Position numbers and translations under genes: made by a program. 64,000 nt of DNA from Natronospira sp. GTDB lineage: Bacteria > Pseudomonadota > Gammaproteobacteria > Natronospirales > Natronospiraceae. Below are positions 9,343 through 17,675 of the stretch, piece after piece (the first letter of the stretch is position 1; each line of letters begins with the position of its first letter). The DNA lies in NCBI GenBank assembly GCA_003558125.1, contig PWMQ01000072.1, positions 62,001 to 126,000 on the forward strand, written 5' to 3'. The notes under the pieces were generated by a model. It was not told the DNA's origin, ran no database searches, and was given only the letters and a program-made list of their open reading frames with translations.

Positions 9343-11565
9343 ATGAGCTTTGACGGCGACCAGGAATTGCTGGCCGATTTTCTGGTGGAGGCCGGTGAGA
9401 TCCTGGAGGAGCTGGGTGAGCAGTTGGTCGAGCTGGAACAGCGTCCTGACGACCGTGACATGCTCAACACCATCTTCCGGGGCTTTCATACCATCAAGGG
9501 CGGGGCCAGTTTTCTCGGCCTGCGGGAGATGGTGGACCTCTGCCACAGTGCCGAGGACGTCTTCGATGTGCTTCGGGAAGGGAAGATCGCCGTATCCCAG
9601 GCCTTGATGGACGACGCCCTCAGCGCTCTTGACTGGCTGCAGACCATGTTTGGTGAGTTGCGCGAGGGGCAAGCCCTGTCCCGCCCACCCCAAGCTCTCA
9701 TCGACTCCCTTCGTGCCCAGATTGACGGGGGTGTGGGCGATCCCCAGCAGGCTGCGCCGGCGTCGGGCGGCGGAGGGGCAGTGGTTAATGACGGTCAGAA
9801 GGCGCACCGCGACCCCACCGACGAGGAATTCGAGGCCATGCTGGCAGCCGGAGAGACGCCTTCCGACGAGGTTCGGGCTCCGTCGGATCCGGGCCCTGCA
9901 GGTGATGAGATTTCCGAGGATGAGTTCGACAGCCTGCTCGATGAACTGCATGGCCCGGGCAAGGCGCCGAAGCCTGCTTCGGGGTCAGATCAATCCGGTT
10001 CCGATGAGATTGACGAAGACGAGTTTGAATCCTTGCTGGATGAACTGCACGGCAGTGGCGCGCCTCCAGGCGGTGGAGGCAAGGCCGACAAACCCAAGGA
10101 AGGCGACACCCAGCCGGCGGAAGGCGGGGACGATTTCATCAGTGATGACGAGTTCGAGTCGCTGATGGACCAGCTCCATGGGCCCGGGGGCGCCCCTGGC
10201 GAAGGGGCTCGAGAGGACGCCGGCAAGCCGGAGCCTCGCAAGCCCGCCCCGGCTGGCAATGCCGACACTCGGGAGGTCCCACCGTCCGAGAGTGCCGCCT
10301 CGACCCCGAGTCAAAAGGAGGTCAAGAAGCCCGAGACGCGGGCGCCGGCCAAACCGGCCAGTCCGGCGGCCGCGGCCATGTCGGCGGAAACCACTGTGCG
10401 GGTGGATACCAGCCGGCTGGATTCGATCATGAATCTGGTCGGCGAGCTGGTCCTGATTCGAAACCGGCTGGTGACCCTGGGCGGAAATACGGCCCAGGAC
10501 GAGGCGACGGCTACCGCTGTTGGCGAACTGGACCTGGTTACCTCCGATCTTCAGGGCGCGGTCATGCAAACGCGGATGCAGCCGGTTAAGAAGGTATTCT
10601 CCCGCTTCCCTCGCGTGGCAAGGGATCTGGCTCGGAATCTCGAGAAAAAGGTTCAACTGGAGCTCAGAGGCGAGGAGACGGACCTGGACAAGAACCTGGT
10701 GGAGGCCCTTGCCGACCCCCTGGTTCATCTGGTTCGCAATGCCGTCGATCACGGTATTGAGTCACCGGAGGTGCGGCGTCATGCGGGCAAGCCCGAGGCG
10801 GGCACCGTACTGCTGTCCGCCGAGCAGGAGGGAGACCAGGTTCTGCTGACCATCAAGGATGACGGGGGCGGCATGGATCCGGAAGTCCTTCGTCGAAAGG
10901 CCCTGGACAAGGGCGTGATCGACGAGGATGAAGCGGAGCGCCTGAGCGACAAAGAGGCGTATAACCTGATTTTCCGTCCGGGCTTCAGCACCAAGGAGCA
11001 GATTTCCGATGTCTCCGGTCGTGGCGTCGGCATGGATGTGGTCAAGACCCGGATTTCCCAGCTCAACGGCACTATTGAGATCGATTCGGCCAAGGGGCGT
11101 GGGTCTGAAATCCAGATTCGTGTACCCCTGACACTGGCAATCCTGCCCACCTTGATGGTGACCCTGAATGCTTCCATCTTTGCCCTGCCGCTGTCCAATA
11201 TCCGGGAAGTCATCTATTTGGAAGACGAAGCCGCTCATCGGGTGGATGGACGGCGGGTAATTCGTGTGAGAAACCGGACGCTGCCACTTGTCTACCTACA
11301 ACAGTGGCTGACCGGCGAGATGCCAAGCGAGATCGGTCAGCAAAGCCAGGTTGTGATCGTGGAAGTCGCCGGTCAGCAGATGGGGCTGGTGGTGGACGAC
11401 GTGCTGGGTCGAGAGGAGGTCGTGATCAAACCGCTGGGAGCCTATCTTCGCGGCATGTCAGGTTATGCCGGCGCAACCATCACCGGTGATGGGCGTATTG
11501 CGCTGATTCTTGACGTCCCGATTCTGGTTAAATCCTATGGCAGTGAAAGACGCAAGGCGTCATGA
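9343..11565 (+). CDS. cheA: Chemotaxis histidine kinase CheA
   Basis: The 740-residue kinase takes receptor input and phosphorylates CheY and CheB. The HPt (P1) domain carries the phosphorylated His at residue 49 (FRGFHTIKGG). Residues 105-345 form a low-complexity linker where a P2 domain would be expected. It holds three close copies of the motif DEFxSLLDELHG (at 190-204, 223-237 and 266-280) and a weaker one at 158-168. The dimerisation helices start near 348, followed by the HATPase with NAVDHGIE and GRGVGMDVV, and the CheW-like regulatory domain (about 610-735). In Pseudomonas cheB follows cheA; here motC follows and cheB lies at 21913. Confidence 0.97.
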   Translation: MSFDGDQELLADFLVEAGEILEELGEQLVELEQRPDDRDMLNTIFRGFHTIKGGASFLGLREMVDLCHSAEDVFDVLREGKIAVSQALMDDALSALDWLQTMFGELREGQALSRPPQALIDSLRAQIDGGVGDPQQAAPASGGGGAVVNDGQKAHRDPTDEEFEAMLAAGETPSDEVRAPSDPGPAGDEISEDEFDSLLDELHGPGKAPKPASGSDQSGSDEIDEDEFESLLDELHGSGAPPGGGGKADKPKEGDTQPAEGGDDFISDDEFESLMDQLHGPGGAPGEGAREDAGKPEPRKPAPAGNADTREVPPSESAASTPSQKEVKKPETRAPAKPASPAAAAMSAETTVRVDTSRLDSIMNLVGELVLIRNRLVTLGGNTAQDEATATAVGELDLVTSDLQGAVMQTRMQPVKKVFSRFPRVARDLARNLEKKVQLELRGEETDLDKNLVEALADPLVHLVRNAVDHGIESPEVRRHAGKPEAGTVLLSAEQEGDQVLLTIKDDGGGMDPEVLRRKALDKGVIDEDEAERLSDKEAYNLIFRPGFSTKEQISDVSGRGVGMDVVKTRISQLNGTIEIDSAKGRGSEIQIRVPLTLAILPTLMVTLNASIFALPLSNIREVIYLEDEAAHRVDGRRVIRVRNRTLPLVYLQQWLTGEMPSEIGQQSQVVIVEVAGQQMGLVVDDVLGREEVVIKPLGAYLRGMSGYAGATITGDGRIALILDVPILVKSYGSERRKAS

Positions 11566-11583
11566 GCGTGAGGTCTGACTGAC

Positions 11584-12327
11584 ATGGATATCCTCACATT
11601 ATTGGGCATCATTTTTGGAGCCATCGCCGTTTTCGGTGGCGTGATTGCCAAAGGGTCCGAGGTAGCGGCTCTCTGGAACGCGGCAGCTTTCGTGATTGTC
11701 ATCATCGGTACCTTCGGGGCAATGATGCTGCAGACCCCAATGCGAGGTCTGATGAGAGCGGTGAAGATCTTTGGGTGGCTGTTCAAGCCGCCGACCGAAG
11801 ACCGACAGGCGCTGATTCAGAAGATCGTTGACTGGAGTCAGGTTGCCCGCAAGGAGGGCCTGCTCGGTCTTGAAGCGGTTGTGGAGGAGGAAAAGGACGA
11901 ATTCACCAAAAAAGGCCTTCAGTTGCTGGTTGACGGCGGTGAGCCGGATGTTATCCGCAATATTCTGGAGGTGGATCTGGACGCCACCGAGGAATATGAC
12001 AAACAGGGCGTCAAGGTTTACGAAAACCTGGGCATCTATGCGCCTACCCTGGGTATTGTGGGGGCCGTGATGGGCCTGATGGCGGTGATGCAGAATCTGG
12101 CCGAGCCGGACAAACTGGGCCCCGGGATTGCGGCAGCTTTTGTGGCGACCATCTACGGCATTGGCTCTGCCAACCTGCTGTTTCTACCCATGGCGGGCAA
12201 GCTGGATCGGGCCATCAAGGACCAGACCCAGACTCGGGAAATGTTCATCGACGGCCTGATCTCCATTGCGGAAGGGGAAAACCCCAGAAACATCGAGACC
12301 AAGCTACAAGGTTATCTAAATGGCTGA
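11584..12327 (+). CDS. motC: Flagellar stator protein MotC (MotA/PomA family)
   Basis: A 247-residue MotA-family protein with four membrane helices (two near the N-terminus, two around 150-205: GIVGAVMGLMAVMQNL and GIAAAFVATIYGIGSANLLFLP). With its partner MotD it makes the ion channel that powers rotation. It lies 18 bases after cheA and before motD. Genes with this placement are called motC/motD in pseudomonads, where a second stator set (motAB) is encoded elsewhere. Whether protons or sodium drive it cannot be told from the sequence alone. Confidence 0.92.
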   Translation: MDILTLLGIIFGAIAVFGGVIAKGSEVAALWNAAAFVIVIIGTFGAMMLQTPMRGLMRAVKIFGWLFKPPTEDRQALIQKIVDWSQVARKEGLLGLEAVVEEEKDEFTKKGLQLLVDGGEPDVIRNILEVDLDATEEYDKQGVKVYENLGIYAPTLGIVGAVMGLMAVMQNLAEPDKLGPGIAAAFVATIYGIGSANLLFLPMAGKLDRAIKDQTQTREMFIDGLISIAEGENPRNIETKLQGYLNG

Positions 12328-12385
12328 CCGAATTCATCAGCCAGGCGTCACACCCCACCCCTGAGGTGGGAGGCAGGTTGTCATC

Positions 12386-13309
12386 ATGGCGCGAAAAAAG
12401 AAAGAAGAGGAACACATCAACCATGAAGCATGGGCCATTCCCTATGCTGACATGCTGGTGTTGTTGCTCGCCTTTTTCGTGGTGATGTATTCCATCTCAT
12501 CGGTGAATGAAGGCAAGTACCGGGTGTTGTCGTCTTCCTTGCAGGCGGCTTTCCGTGGTGAGCCCATGCGTATTCAGCCGGTCAGTTTTGGCGAGCGTGA
12601 GCGGGGTACGGCTGATGCGGTCTTAGACCTGGATGTCATGATGGACGATCCGGGCATGGTTCATTGGGAGGACGAGGGTATTTTCCTCCCAAGTGGCATG
12701 GATGATGGTTTCCCAGCGGCCAGCGAAAGCATGCGCGAAGGACTGGAGCAGATCGCCGACGAAATGCGTGATGCCATGTCTGCCCTGATTGACGAGGATT
12801 TGGTAGAGATCCGTGGATCGGAGTTCTATATCGAAATCGAGATCAAGGCCGATATTCTCTTCCCCAGCGGGGTGGCGGAATTGTCGCCATCGGCACGTCC
12901 CATACTTGGCCAGGTTGCCGAGGTTCTTGAGCCTTTCCCCAATCCCATACAGGTGGAAGGCCATACGGACAATGTGCCGATTGACACCGAGCGCTTCCCG
13001 TCCAACTGGGAATTGTCGGCGGGTCGGGCGGCCAGTGTGGTGCATCTTTTTCGGGACCAGGGGATCGAGCCCATGCGGCTCGCGGTGGTTGGACTGGGGG
13101 AACATCGGCCCATTGCGAGTAATGAGACGGCGGAAGGACGAAACCGTAACCGTCGGGTGGTATTGACTGTTCTGGCCGATCCCCGATTTCAGCAACGCTG
13201 GTTCGTAGAGGATGGCGCAGAAGGTGAAGCCGCCGGATTCGATGATTTGGGTGAGGAACTCCAACTGTTTGAAGATGATGGCGATGTGGCGGCCGAGGGA
13301 GAGGACTGA
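12386..13309 (+). CDS. motD: Flagellar stator protein MotD (MotB family, OmpA-like)
   Basis: A 307-residue MotB-type protein: a charged cytoplasmic N-terminus, one membrane helix with the essential ion-binding Asp at residue 22 (PYADMLVLLLAFFVVMYS), and a C-terminal OmpA-like peptidoglycan-binding domain (VEGHTDNVPIDTERFPSNWE and LSAGRAASVVHLF). The acidic tail after residue 275 is unusual but not disruptive. The ribosome site gggagg is preceded by a small hairpin (12354-12371). Its stop codon overlaps the parC start by one base. Confidence 0.92.
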   Translation: MARKKKEEEHINHEAWAIPYADMLVLLLAFFVVMYSISSVNEGKYRVLSSSLQAAFRGEPMRIQPVSFGERERGTADAVLDLDVMMDDPGMVHWEDEGIFLPSGMDDGFPAASESMREGLEQIADEMRDAMSALIDEDLVEIRGSEFYIEIEIKADILFPSGVAELSPSARPILGQVAEVLEPFPNPIQVEGHTDNVPIDTERFPSNWELSAGRAASVVHLFRDQGIEPMRLAVVGLGEHRPIASNETAEGRNRNRRVVLTVLADPRFQQRWFVEDGAEGEAAGFDDLGEELQLFEDDGDVAAEGED

Positions 13310-14103
13310 TGTCCATCTGGGCAGTAGCCAATCAGAAGGGTGGGGTAGGCAAGACCACCACGGTGATCAGTCTGGCGGGGTCATTGCGCCGGCGTGATCG
13401 CCGTGTTCTGGTGATTGACCTGGATCCCCATGCCTCTCTGACAAGCTATCTAGGCCTGGATCCCGAGAGTACCGATGACGGTGTGTTTGCCCTCTTTCAA
13501 CATGCTGCCGGTGAACAGGCGGCGGGTCCCGGACGGATCCGTTCGGCGGGTGAGGACGGTATCGACATACTGCCGGCCAGTCCTTCCCTTGCGGTACTTG
13601 ATCGTAAACTGGGTACTCGGCAAGGCATGGGGGTGATCCTGCGTCGAGGTCTTCGCACCCTGGCCGCGGATTATGATCATGTACTGCTGGACTGTCCGCC
13701 CATGTTGGGCATCCTGATGGTCAATGCCCTGGCAGCTTGTGATCGCTTGGTTATCCCGGTTCAGACGGAGTTTCTAGCCCTGAACGGGCTGCGCCGCATG
13801 TTGCGCACCCTGGAAATGATCGGGCGCTCACGGGGGCAGGTGCCCGATTACCTGATTGTACCTACCCAGTTTGATCGTCGGACCCGCGCATCAGCACAGA
13901 GCTTGTATACCCTGCGGCACGAGTTTGACCCGCATGTCTGGGCCCAGTACGTTCCGGTGGATACTCGCTTTCGTGAGGCCAGTCAGCTGGGGCGCCCCTT
14001 GACCACGCTGGAGCCCGCTTCACGCGGCGCCCAGGCCTATGATGCGCTCTGTCGTCAGCTGTTGGAGATGGAACAGACGCCGGCAAGGGGGATGGCATCA
14101 TGA
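13309..14103 (+). CDS. parC: ParC-type ParA ATPase for chemotaxis array segregation
   Basis: A 264-residue ParA/Soj-family ATPase with the deviant Walker A motif KGGVGKTTT at residues 10-18. In polarly flagellated gammaproteobacteria, a ParA-like protein at this exact place (after motD, before a CheW-like protein) is known as ParC in Vibrio, where it recruits chemotaxis arrays to the cell pole. Family membership is directly supported by motifs; the array role comes from gene context. Its stop overlaps the next gene (ATGA), suggesting stoichiometric expression with ParP. Confidence 0.9.
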   Translation: MSIWAVANQKGGVGKTTTVISLAGSLRRRDRRVLVIDLDPHASLTSYLGLDPESTDDGVFALFQHAAGEQAAGPGRIRSAGEDGIDILPASPSLAVLDRKLGTRQGMGVILRRGLRTLAADYDHVLLDCPPMLGILMVNALAACDRLVIPVQTEFLALNGLRRMLRTLEMIGRSRGQVPDYLIVPTQFDRRTRASAQSLYTLRHEFDPHVWAQYVPVDTRFREASQLGRPLTTLEPASRGAQAYDALCRQLLEMEQTPARGMAS

Positions 14104-14696
14104 GTCAGGGAGAACAGCCACTTGCACGGTATCTGGAAGACATGCTGACCGAGCCGGAAGCTGACAGCCCGGCGGAAAGCGTGGTTCAGCCGCCTGCGGC
14201 GGTGGAACCCGAGCCTGAACCAGTGCCGCAGCCCGAGCCGACCTCTGGTTCTGAAGAGGCAGTGACGGAGGAATGGTGGGGCTTTGGCGTGGCCCACCTG
14301 ATTCTGGTGGTTTCTGGTAAGGAGGTGGCCGCTGTGCTGGAAGCCTGCCCGCCAGGGCTGGAGTTGGCGGACGGCGTGATGGATCAGGGAGAATATCGCC
14401 TTGATGGTAGTTCTCGGCGCCTGGTGGATCCGGCAGCTCTGATTCTGCCGCCGGAGCAGCTTGACCGACTGCCGCCATTGGAACAGCGGGCCCAGGGCTT
14501 GATTCACCTCAAGCGGGAGGGTCTCAGCCTGATTGCCGGGTCCGAGCCCATGCCGGTTGCCCTGAGCGGAGACGAGATTCGCTGGCGTGAGACTTCCGGC
14601 AGCCGAGCATGGATGGCCGGTACCGTGATGAGTCGTGGCATGGTAGTGCTGGATGTGGCGGGTATCATGGCAGTCCTGAGTGGAGAGGGTGACTAG
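14100..14696 (+). CDS. parP: ParP-like CheW-domain protein (array partner of ParC)
   Basis: A 198-residue protein with a Pro/Glu-rich N-terminal third (residues 20-65, PEPEPVPQPEPTS-like) and a divergent CheW-like domain in the rest. In Vibrio, ParP links ParC to CheA and keeps arrays from dissociating. The position directly after parC with a four-base overlap, and the combination of a Pro-rich tail with a CheW-like domain, fit this role. The sequence is weakly conserved, so the symbol rests largely on context. Confidence 0.8.
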   Translation: MSQGEQPLARYLEDMLTEPEADSPAESVVQPPAAVEPEPEPVPQPEPTSGSEEAVTEEWWGFGVAHLILVVSGKEVAAVLEACPPGLELADGVMDQGEYRLDGSSRRLVDPAALILPPEQLDRLPPLEQRAQGLIHLKREGLSLIAGSEPMPVALSGDEIRWRETSGSRAWMAGTVMSRGMVVLDVAGIMAVLSGEGD

Positions 14697-14697
14697 A

Positions 14698-15219
14698 ATG
14701 GCTGAAGCAGCAGCCCGCAAGGGTCGCCGACGTAAGAGCGGCAAGAATGGAAAGAGCCCGGAGCGCTTGCAGGAAGCCCGCGAGCAATGGGTGACCTTCC
14801 GCTTGGGGCGTGAAACCTATGGTCTGAAGGCTCTTCACGTCCAGGAGATACTCAAGGCTACCGAGATCTCCCCGGTTCCCGGTGCGGAGTCATTCGTTCT
14901 CGGAGTGATCAATCTGCGCGGCAACATCGTAACCGTGATTGATACCCGCAAACGCTTCGGCTTATCCGAGCCCGAGGCGGAAGGGGTTCGCCAGATCATT
15001 GTGGTCGAGGTTGATGAGCATGCCCTGGGATTGCTGGTTGATGATGTGGATGAAGTCGCCGATGTGCGCCCGAGCGAGATCGAACCACCACCGCAGTTCG
15101 AATCGGACCAGGTAGCGCGCCATATTCAGGGTGTGGTTCGTCGCGACAGCGGGCTAACGGTCATGGTTGATGTTCGTCGCCTTATGCCCAGTCAGGAAAA
15201 GGCCGCAGGGGCTGGCTGA
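14698..15219 (+). CDS. cheW: Chemotaxis coupling protein CheW
   Basis: A CheW coupling protein (173 residues) joining receptors to CheA. A basic 30-residue N-terminal extension (ARKGRRRKSGKNGK) precedes the CheW fold, which shows WVTFRLGRETYGLKALHVQEIL, the conserved GVINLRGNIVTVIDTRKRFG core, and the second barrel with LGLLVDDVDEVADV. I use the ATG at 14698, which has ggagagg (14682-14688) ahead of it; an in-frame GTG at 14680 is less likely. A second cheW lies at 17861-18385. Confidence 0.93.
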   Translation: MAEAAARKGRRRKSGKNGKSPERLQEAREQWVTFRLGRETYGLKALHVQEILKATEISPVPGAESFVLGVINLRGNIVTVIDTRKRFGLSEPEAEGVRQIIVVEVDEHALGLLVDDVDEVADVRPSEIEPPPQFESDQVARHIQGVVRRDSGLTVMVDVRRLMPSQEKAAGAG

Positions 15220-15220
15220 T

Positions 15221-15481
15221 ATGGCGGCCGATGAAGTCACTCCCACCAGTGGTATCCGTGCCACTGCCCCGACCCGCCGGGAACTTGATGATGAAGAACG
15301 TCGGCGTCGGGAAGAGGAACGTCGTCGCCGACGTGAAGCGCTGGCCCGCGCCCAGGCGGAAAAGGGTACCCGGGAGGAGTCCGAGAGCGAAGGGACGGCC
15401 AGCGATCAGACCAAGGCCTCGTCCCGCCAAAGGGATGACGATGACGATGATTCCAGCCGGCACATCGATGAATATGTTTGA
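15221..15481 (+). CDS. Small highly charged protein of the array operon, function unknown
   Basis: An 86-residue protein that I do not recognise. Residues 1-20 are neutral, 20-47 form an Arg/Glu-rich helix likely to be a coiled coil (DDEERRRREEERRRRREAL), 48-70 is low complexity, and the end has a run of six Asp followed by SSRHIDEYV. It starts two bases after the cheW stop, and its own stop overlaps the TTG start of the next gene, so it behaves as a true member of the parC-parP-cheW-DUF2802 operon. No membrane helix or signal peptide is seen. It may be a flexible scaffold or array-binding peptide, which is speculation. Confidence 0.65.
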   Translation: MAADEVTPTSGIRATAPTRRELDDEERRRREEERRRRREALARAQAEKGTREESESEGTASDQTKASSRQRDDDDDDSSRHIDEYV

Positions 15482-15906
15482 GGTCTTGCCAGACTGCGGG
15501 TGTCCCTGTGCAGTTTGACCCCTTGGTGTGGCTCGCGGGTGGCGCCATTGGCGTGTTGGGCCTGGGCCTTTACCTGGCCTGGCTGGGCCTGCGCCGCCTG
15601 ATGGCGGCTGAGCGCCTGGTTCGAGATTTGCGCCAGGAGGTCAGATCCCAACTGCGGGAAGCGACAGAGCTCAAGCCTCTGGTCTTGCAGATGGGGGAGC
15701 GCCTGTCGGCGGTTGAACGCCGGGCCCAGTATTTGGGCGAGCGTCAGCAGCAGGTGGAAGCTCGCGCCACCAGCGGGCCTGACTACGATCAAGCCATTCG
15801 AATGGCCAAGGCCGGCGCGGCACCGGACGAAATCATGCGCCAATGCGGTTTGGGCCAGAATGAGGCCCGCCTGATCGTTTCCATTCACGGTCTGCGGGAG
15901 GGGTGA
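15478..15906 (+). CDS. DUF2802 membrane-anchored protein
   Basis: A protein of up to 142 residues matching DUF2802, a family usually found at the end of this chemotaxis operon in Pseudomonas, Vibrio and relatives. It has one N-terminal membrane helix (about 17-38), a helical region with many Arg/Glu (40-100), and a C-terminal helix-turn-helix-like segment (AIRMAKAGAAPDEIMRQCGL then GQNEARLIVSIHG). Start choice is uncertain: TTG at 15478 overlaps the previous stop, and GTG at 15502 or 15508 would give the more usual short N-terminus. Function is unknown. It ends nine bases from the convergent flhX. Confidence 0.8.
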   Translation: MRSCQTAGVPVQFDPLVWLAGGAIGVLGLGLYLAWLGLRRLMAAERLVRDLRQEVRSQLREATELKPLVLQMGERLSAVERRAQYLGERQQQVEARATSGPDYDQAIRMAKAGAAPDEIMRQCGLGQNEARLIVSIHGLREG

Positions 15907-15915
15907 GAGCCTCGC

Positions 15916-16230
15916 TCAGGTCGTCCCGTCAGTGTCCTGGTCGCTGGTATTCTTCGGGCTTCGCCCCGAGACCCAGTAGGCGAATGCGATCACTTCAGCG
16001 ACCGCCACGTAGAGGGCCCTGGGGATCTGATCTCCCACCTCCAGCCGCGCCAGAAATTGCACCAGCTCCGGGTCTTCGTGGATGGGGATGCCGTGGCTTT
16101 CCGCCAGTTCAAGGATTTCTGCGGCTAATTTCCTGCGCCCCTTCGCAGTAACTTCCGGTGCCCCCTCGCCGTCATAATGCAGCGCCACCGCCAACTCGGC
16201 ATCGTTTCGAGAAGAGCTGTGCTCACTCAT
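15916..16230 (-). CDS. flhX: FlhX: stand-alone FlhB C-terminal domain
   Basis: A 104-residue soluble protein matching the part of FlhB that lies after the autocleavage site (AVALHYDGEGAPEVTAKG, then HGIPIHEDPELVQFLARLEVGDQIP and LYVAVAEVIAFAYW). There is no membrane domain and no NPTH motif, so it resembles an already cleaved FlhB C-fragment. Such paralogues (FlhB2/FlhX, YlqH) are known and can partly replace the FlhB C-domain in some bacteria. Its ATG overlaps the fliK stop by four bases, so the two are translated together, consistent with a shared role in export specificity. Confidence 0.88.
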   Translation of the reverse strand: MSEHSSSRNDAELAVALHYDGEGAPEVTAKGRRKLAAEILELAESHGIPIHEDPELVQFLARLEVGDQIPRALYVAVAEVIAFAYWVSGRSPKNTSDQDTDGTT

Positions 16231-17564
16231 GCCTGGCTCCTGAACAATTGCCGGGGCAGGGCGCTGTCGGCCTGTGGGGCTTCTCCCACGGACAAACCGA
16301 GATGCTCCAGGTCCAGTGCCGCGGAGCGCAGGCGCCGACGCAGTTCGTCGAGGTTGGCGGACACCAGCGCATGGCCTGACTGATCGCTGGCGTGTAATTG
16401 AATGGACAGGCGCTCCCCCTTTAGGCGCAGACTGGCGGAGAAGGGGCCAAGGCCGGGAATGTTCACCGCAATTCGGGCGGTCCAGACCGATTCACTGTCC
16501 TCGCGCCGGCTCTTGTGTTGCTGGAACTGAAACTGCCAGAGATCATAGGCCGCTTGTCGCTGTACCGGCAGTTCGAACCAAAGCAATTGGCGTCCGCCAT
16601 CCGACTCGGGTGGCATGGAGGCCAATTGATGTAATTCACTCCGGGCAATCGCACCCTCAATCTGGCGCACCACGATGCGCAGGCTTTCTGGCAGTTCTCG
16701 CAGTAGTTGCCCTTGCTGGCCGCTGATGGCTGCTTTGGCCAGGCTGCCTCCTTGTCCCTGAGCCAATTGTGACTGCAGTGCGGACGGCGGGGGTGGGCCT
16801 AGAGGCCAGCCGCGACCGGGCGGGGGAGGGGGTTGGCCACGGGCGACGTCCCTGCCGGAGGCAATGGTCTCGGGCAGGCGTCCTTCCCGCATGGCATCAC
16901 GCAGGCCCAGCAGCGCACGGGCCAGTACGGCTGTCCAGTCGCGCTGGAGTCCTCCTGTCGGGGTTGTCCCGGCCGCTTCGCTGCTCAGGCGGTGCAAGGT
17001 CAGTAAACCACTGTCCGTGAGAGCCCGAGCCAATCCATCCGGGGTGCTTACGGTGCTTGCGGTGGGGACGGCATTCAGGATGGGGGACAGCAGGCGTTGC
17101 AGGGTTCGGAATTGTTCGCCACCGCTCACCGCTGGCCCGGCGGTGCGAACTTGTTGATCTGGCGGGGTATTCACTGCCGCCAATAGCTGACGCAGGCCCA
17201 GCAGTAGCTGGCGGGGGTCAGTTTGCCGCGTCAGGGCCTGAACGGCAGCGTCAGCGCGACTGAGTTCCAGGCCTCGGGGGTGGGCGGGGCTGCCGGCCCG
17301 ATCCGCAGCCAGGGTTTCCAGCACTCGGACGGCCAGCTCCGGGCGGGTTCTCAAGATCTCGAGCCGAAGCCGGCTCCCCTCAGGGGGTGTGGGGCTATCA
17401 GCCGTAAGGGGCAGCTGGCGGTTTCCAATTTGCAGTGCCATTCGTCCATCCTGGAAAACCACTCGTGCCTCCAGGACCTGACCCGGCCGGAAGTTTGAAG
17501 GCAGGCTGTTCCCGGCCCGGGATTGTCTGGTTGGGGGGATATCCCCCGGTCTCAGATCCGACAT
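16227..17564 (-). CDS. fliK: Flagellar hook-length control protein FliK-like
   Basis: A 445-residue protein with a Pro/Gln-rich, poorly conserved N-terminal two thirds and a folded C-terminal domain (about 325-430) of the Flg_hook type: LLWFELPVQRQAAYDLWQF, a strand-rich stretch IAVNIPGLGPFSASLRLKGE, then LHASDQSGHALVSANLDELR and LRRRLRSAALDLEHLGL. FliK measures the hook and contacts FlhB to switch export. This divergent form is common in pseudomonads and relatives. It is coupled to flhX by an ATGA overlap. Another, more classical fliK may lie in the fli cluster upstream of the window. Confidence 0.82.
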   Translation of the reverse strand: MSDLRPGDIPPTRQSRAGNSLPSNFRPGQVLEARVVFQDGRMALQIGNRQLPLTADSPTPPEGSRLRLEILRTRPELAVRVLETLAADRAGSPAHPRGLELSRADAAVQALTRQTDPRQLLLGLRQLLAAVNTPPDQQVRTAGPAVSGGEQFRTLQRLLSPILNAVPTASTVSTPDGLARALTDSGLLTLHRLSSEAAGTTPTGGLQRDWTAVLARALLGLRDAMREGRLPETIASGRDVARGQPPPPPGRGWPLGPPPPSALQSQLAQGQGGSLAKAAISGQQGQLLRELPESLRIVVRQIEGAIARSELHQLASMPPESDGGRQLLWFELPVQRQAAYDLWQFQFQQHKSRREDSESVWTARIAVNIPGLGPFSASLRLKGERLSIQLHASDQSGHALVSANLDELRRRLRSAALDLEHLGLSVGEAPQADSALPRQLFRSQA

Positions 17565-17675
17565 GGGTTTGCCTCTTGGATACCTGTCGCAACCTCTCGG
17601 GCCTGCAGCAGCTAATGATCACCGTCTCCGGTTAGAATACACCCAGGCGTGTTAGCCGGCATACTGGCCGGAATC

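Noticed and set aside
8455-9951. 498-residue open frame on the - strand
   Set aside because: It lies opposite cheZ and the start of cheA, is Gln/His/Leu-rich without domain features and has no ribosome site; it is a GC-driven shadow.
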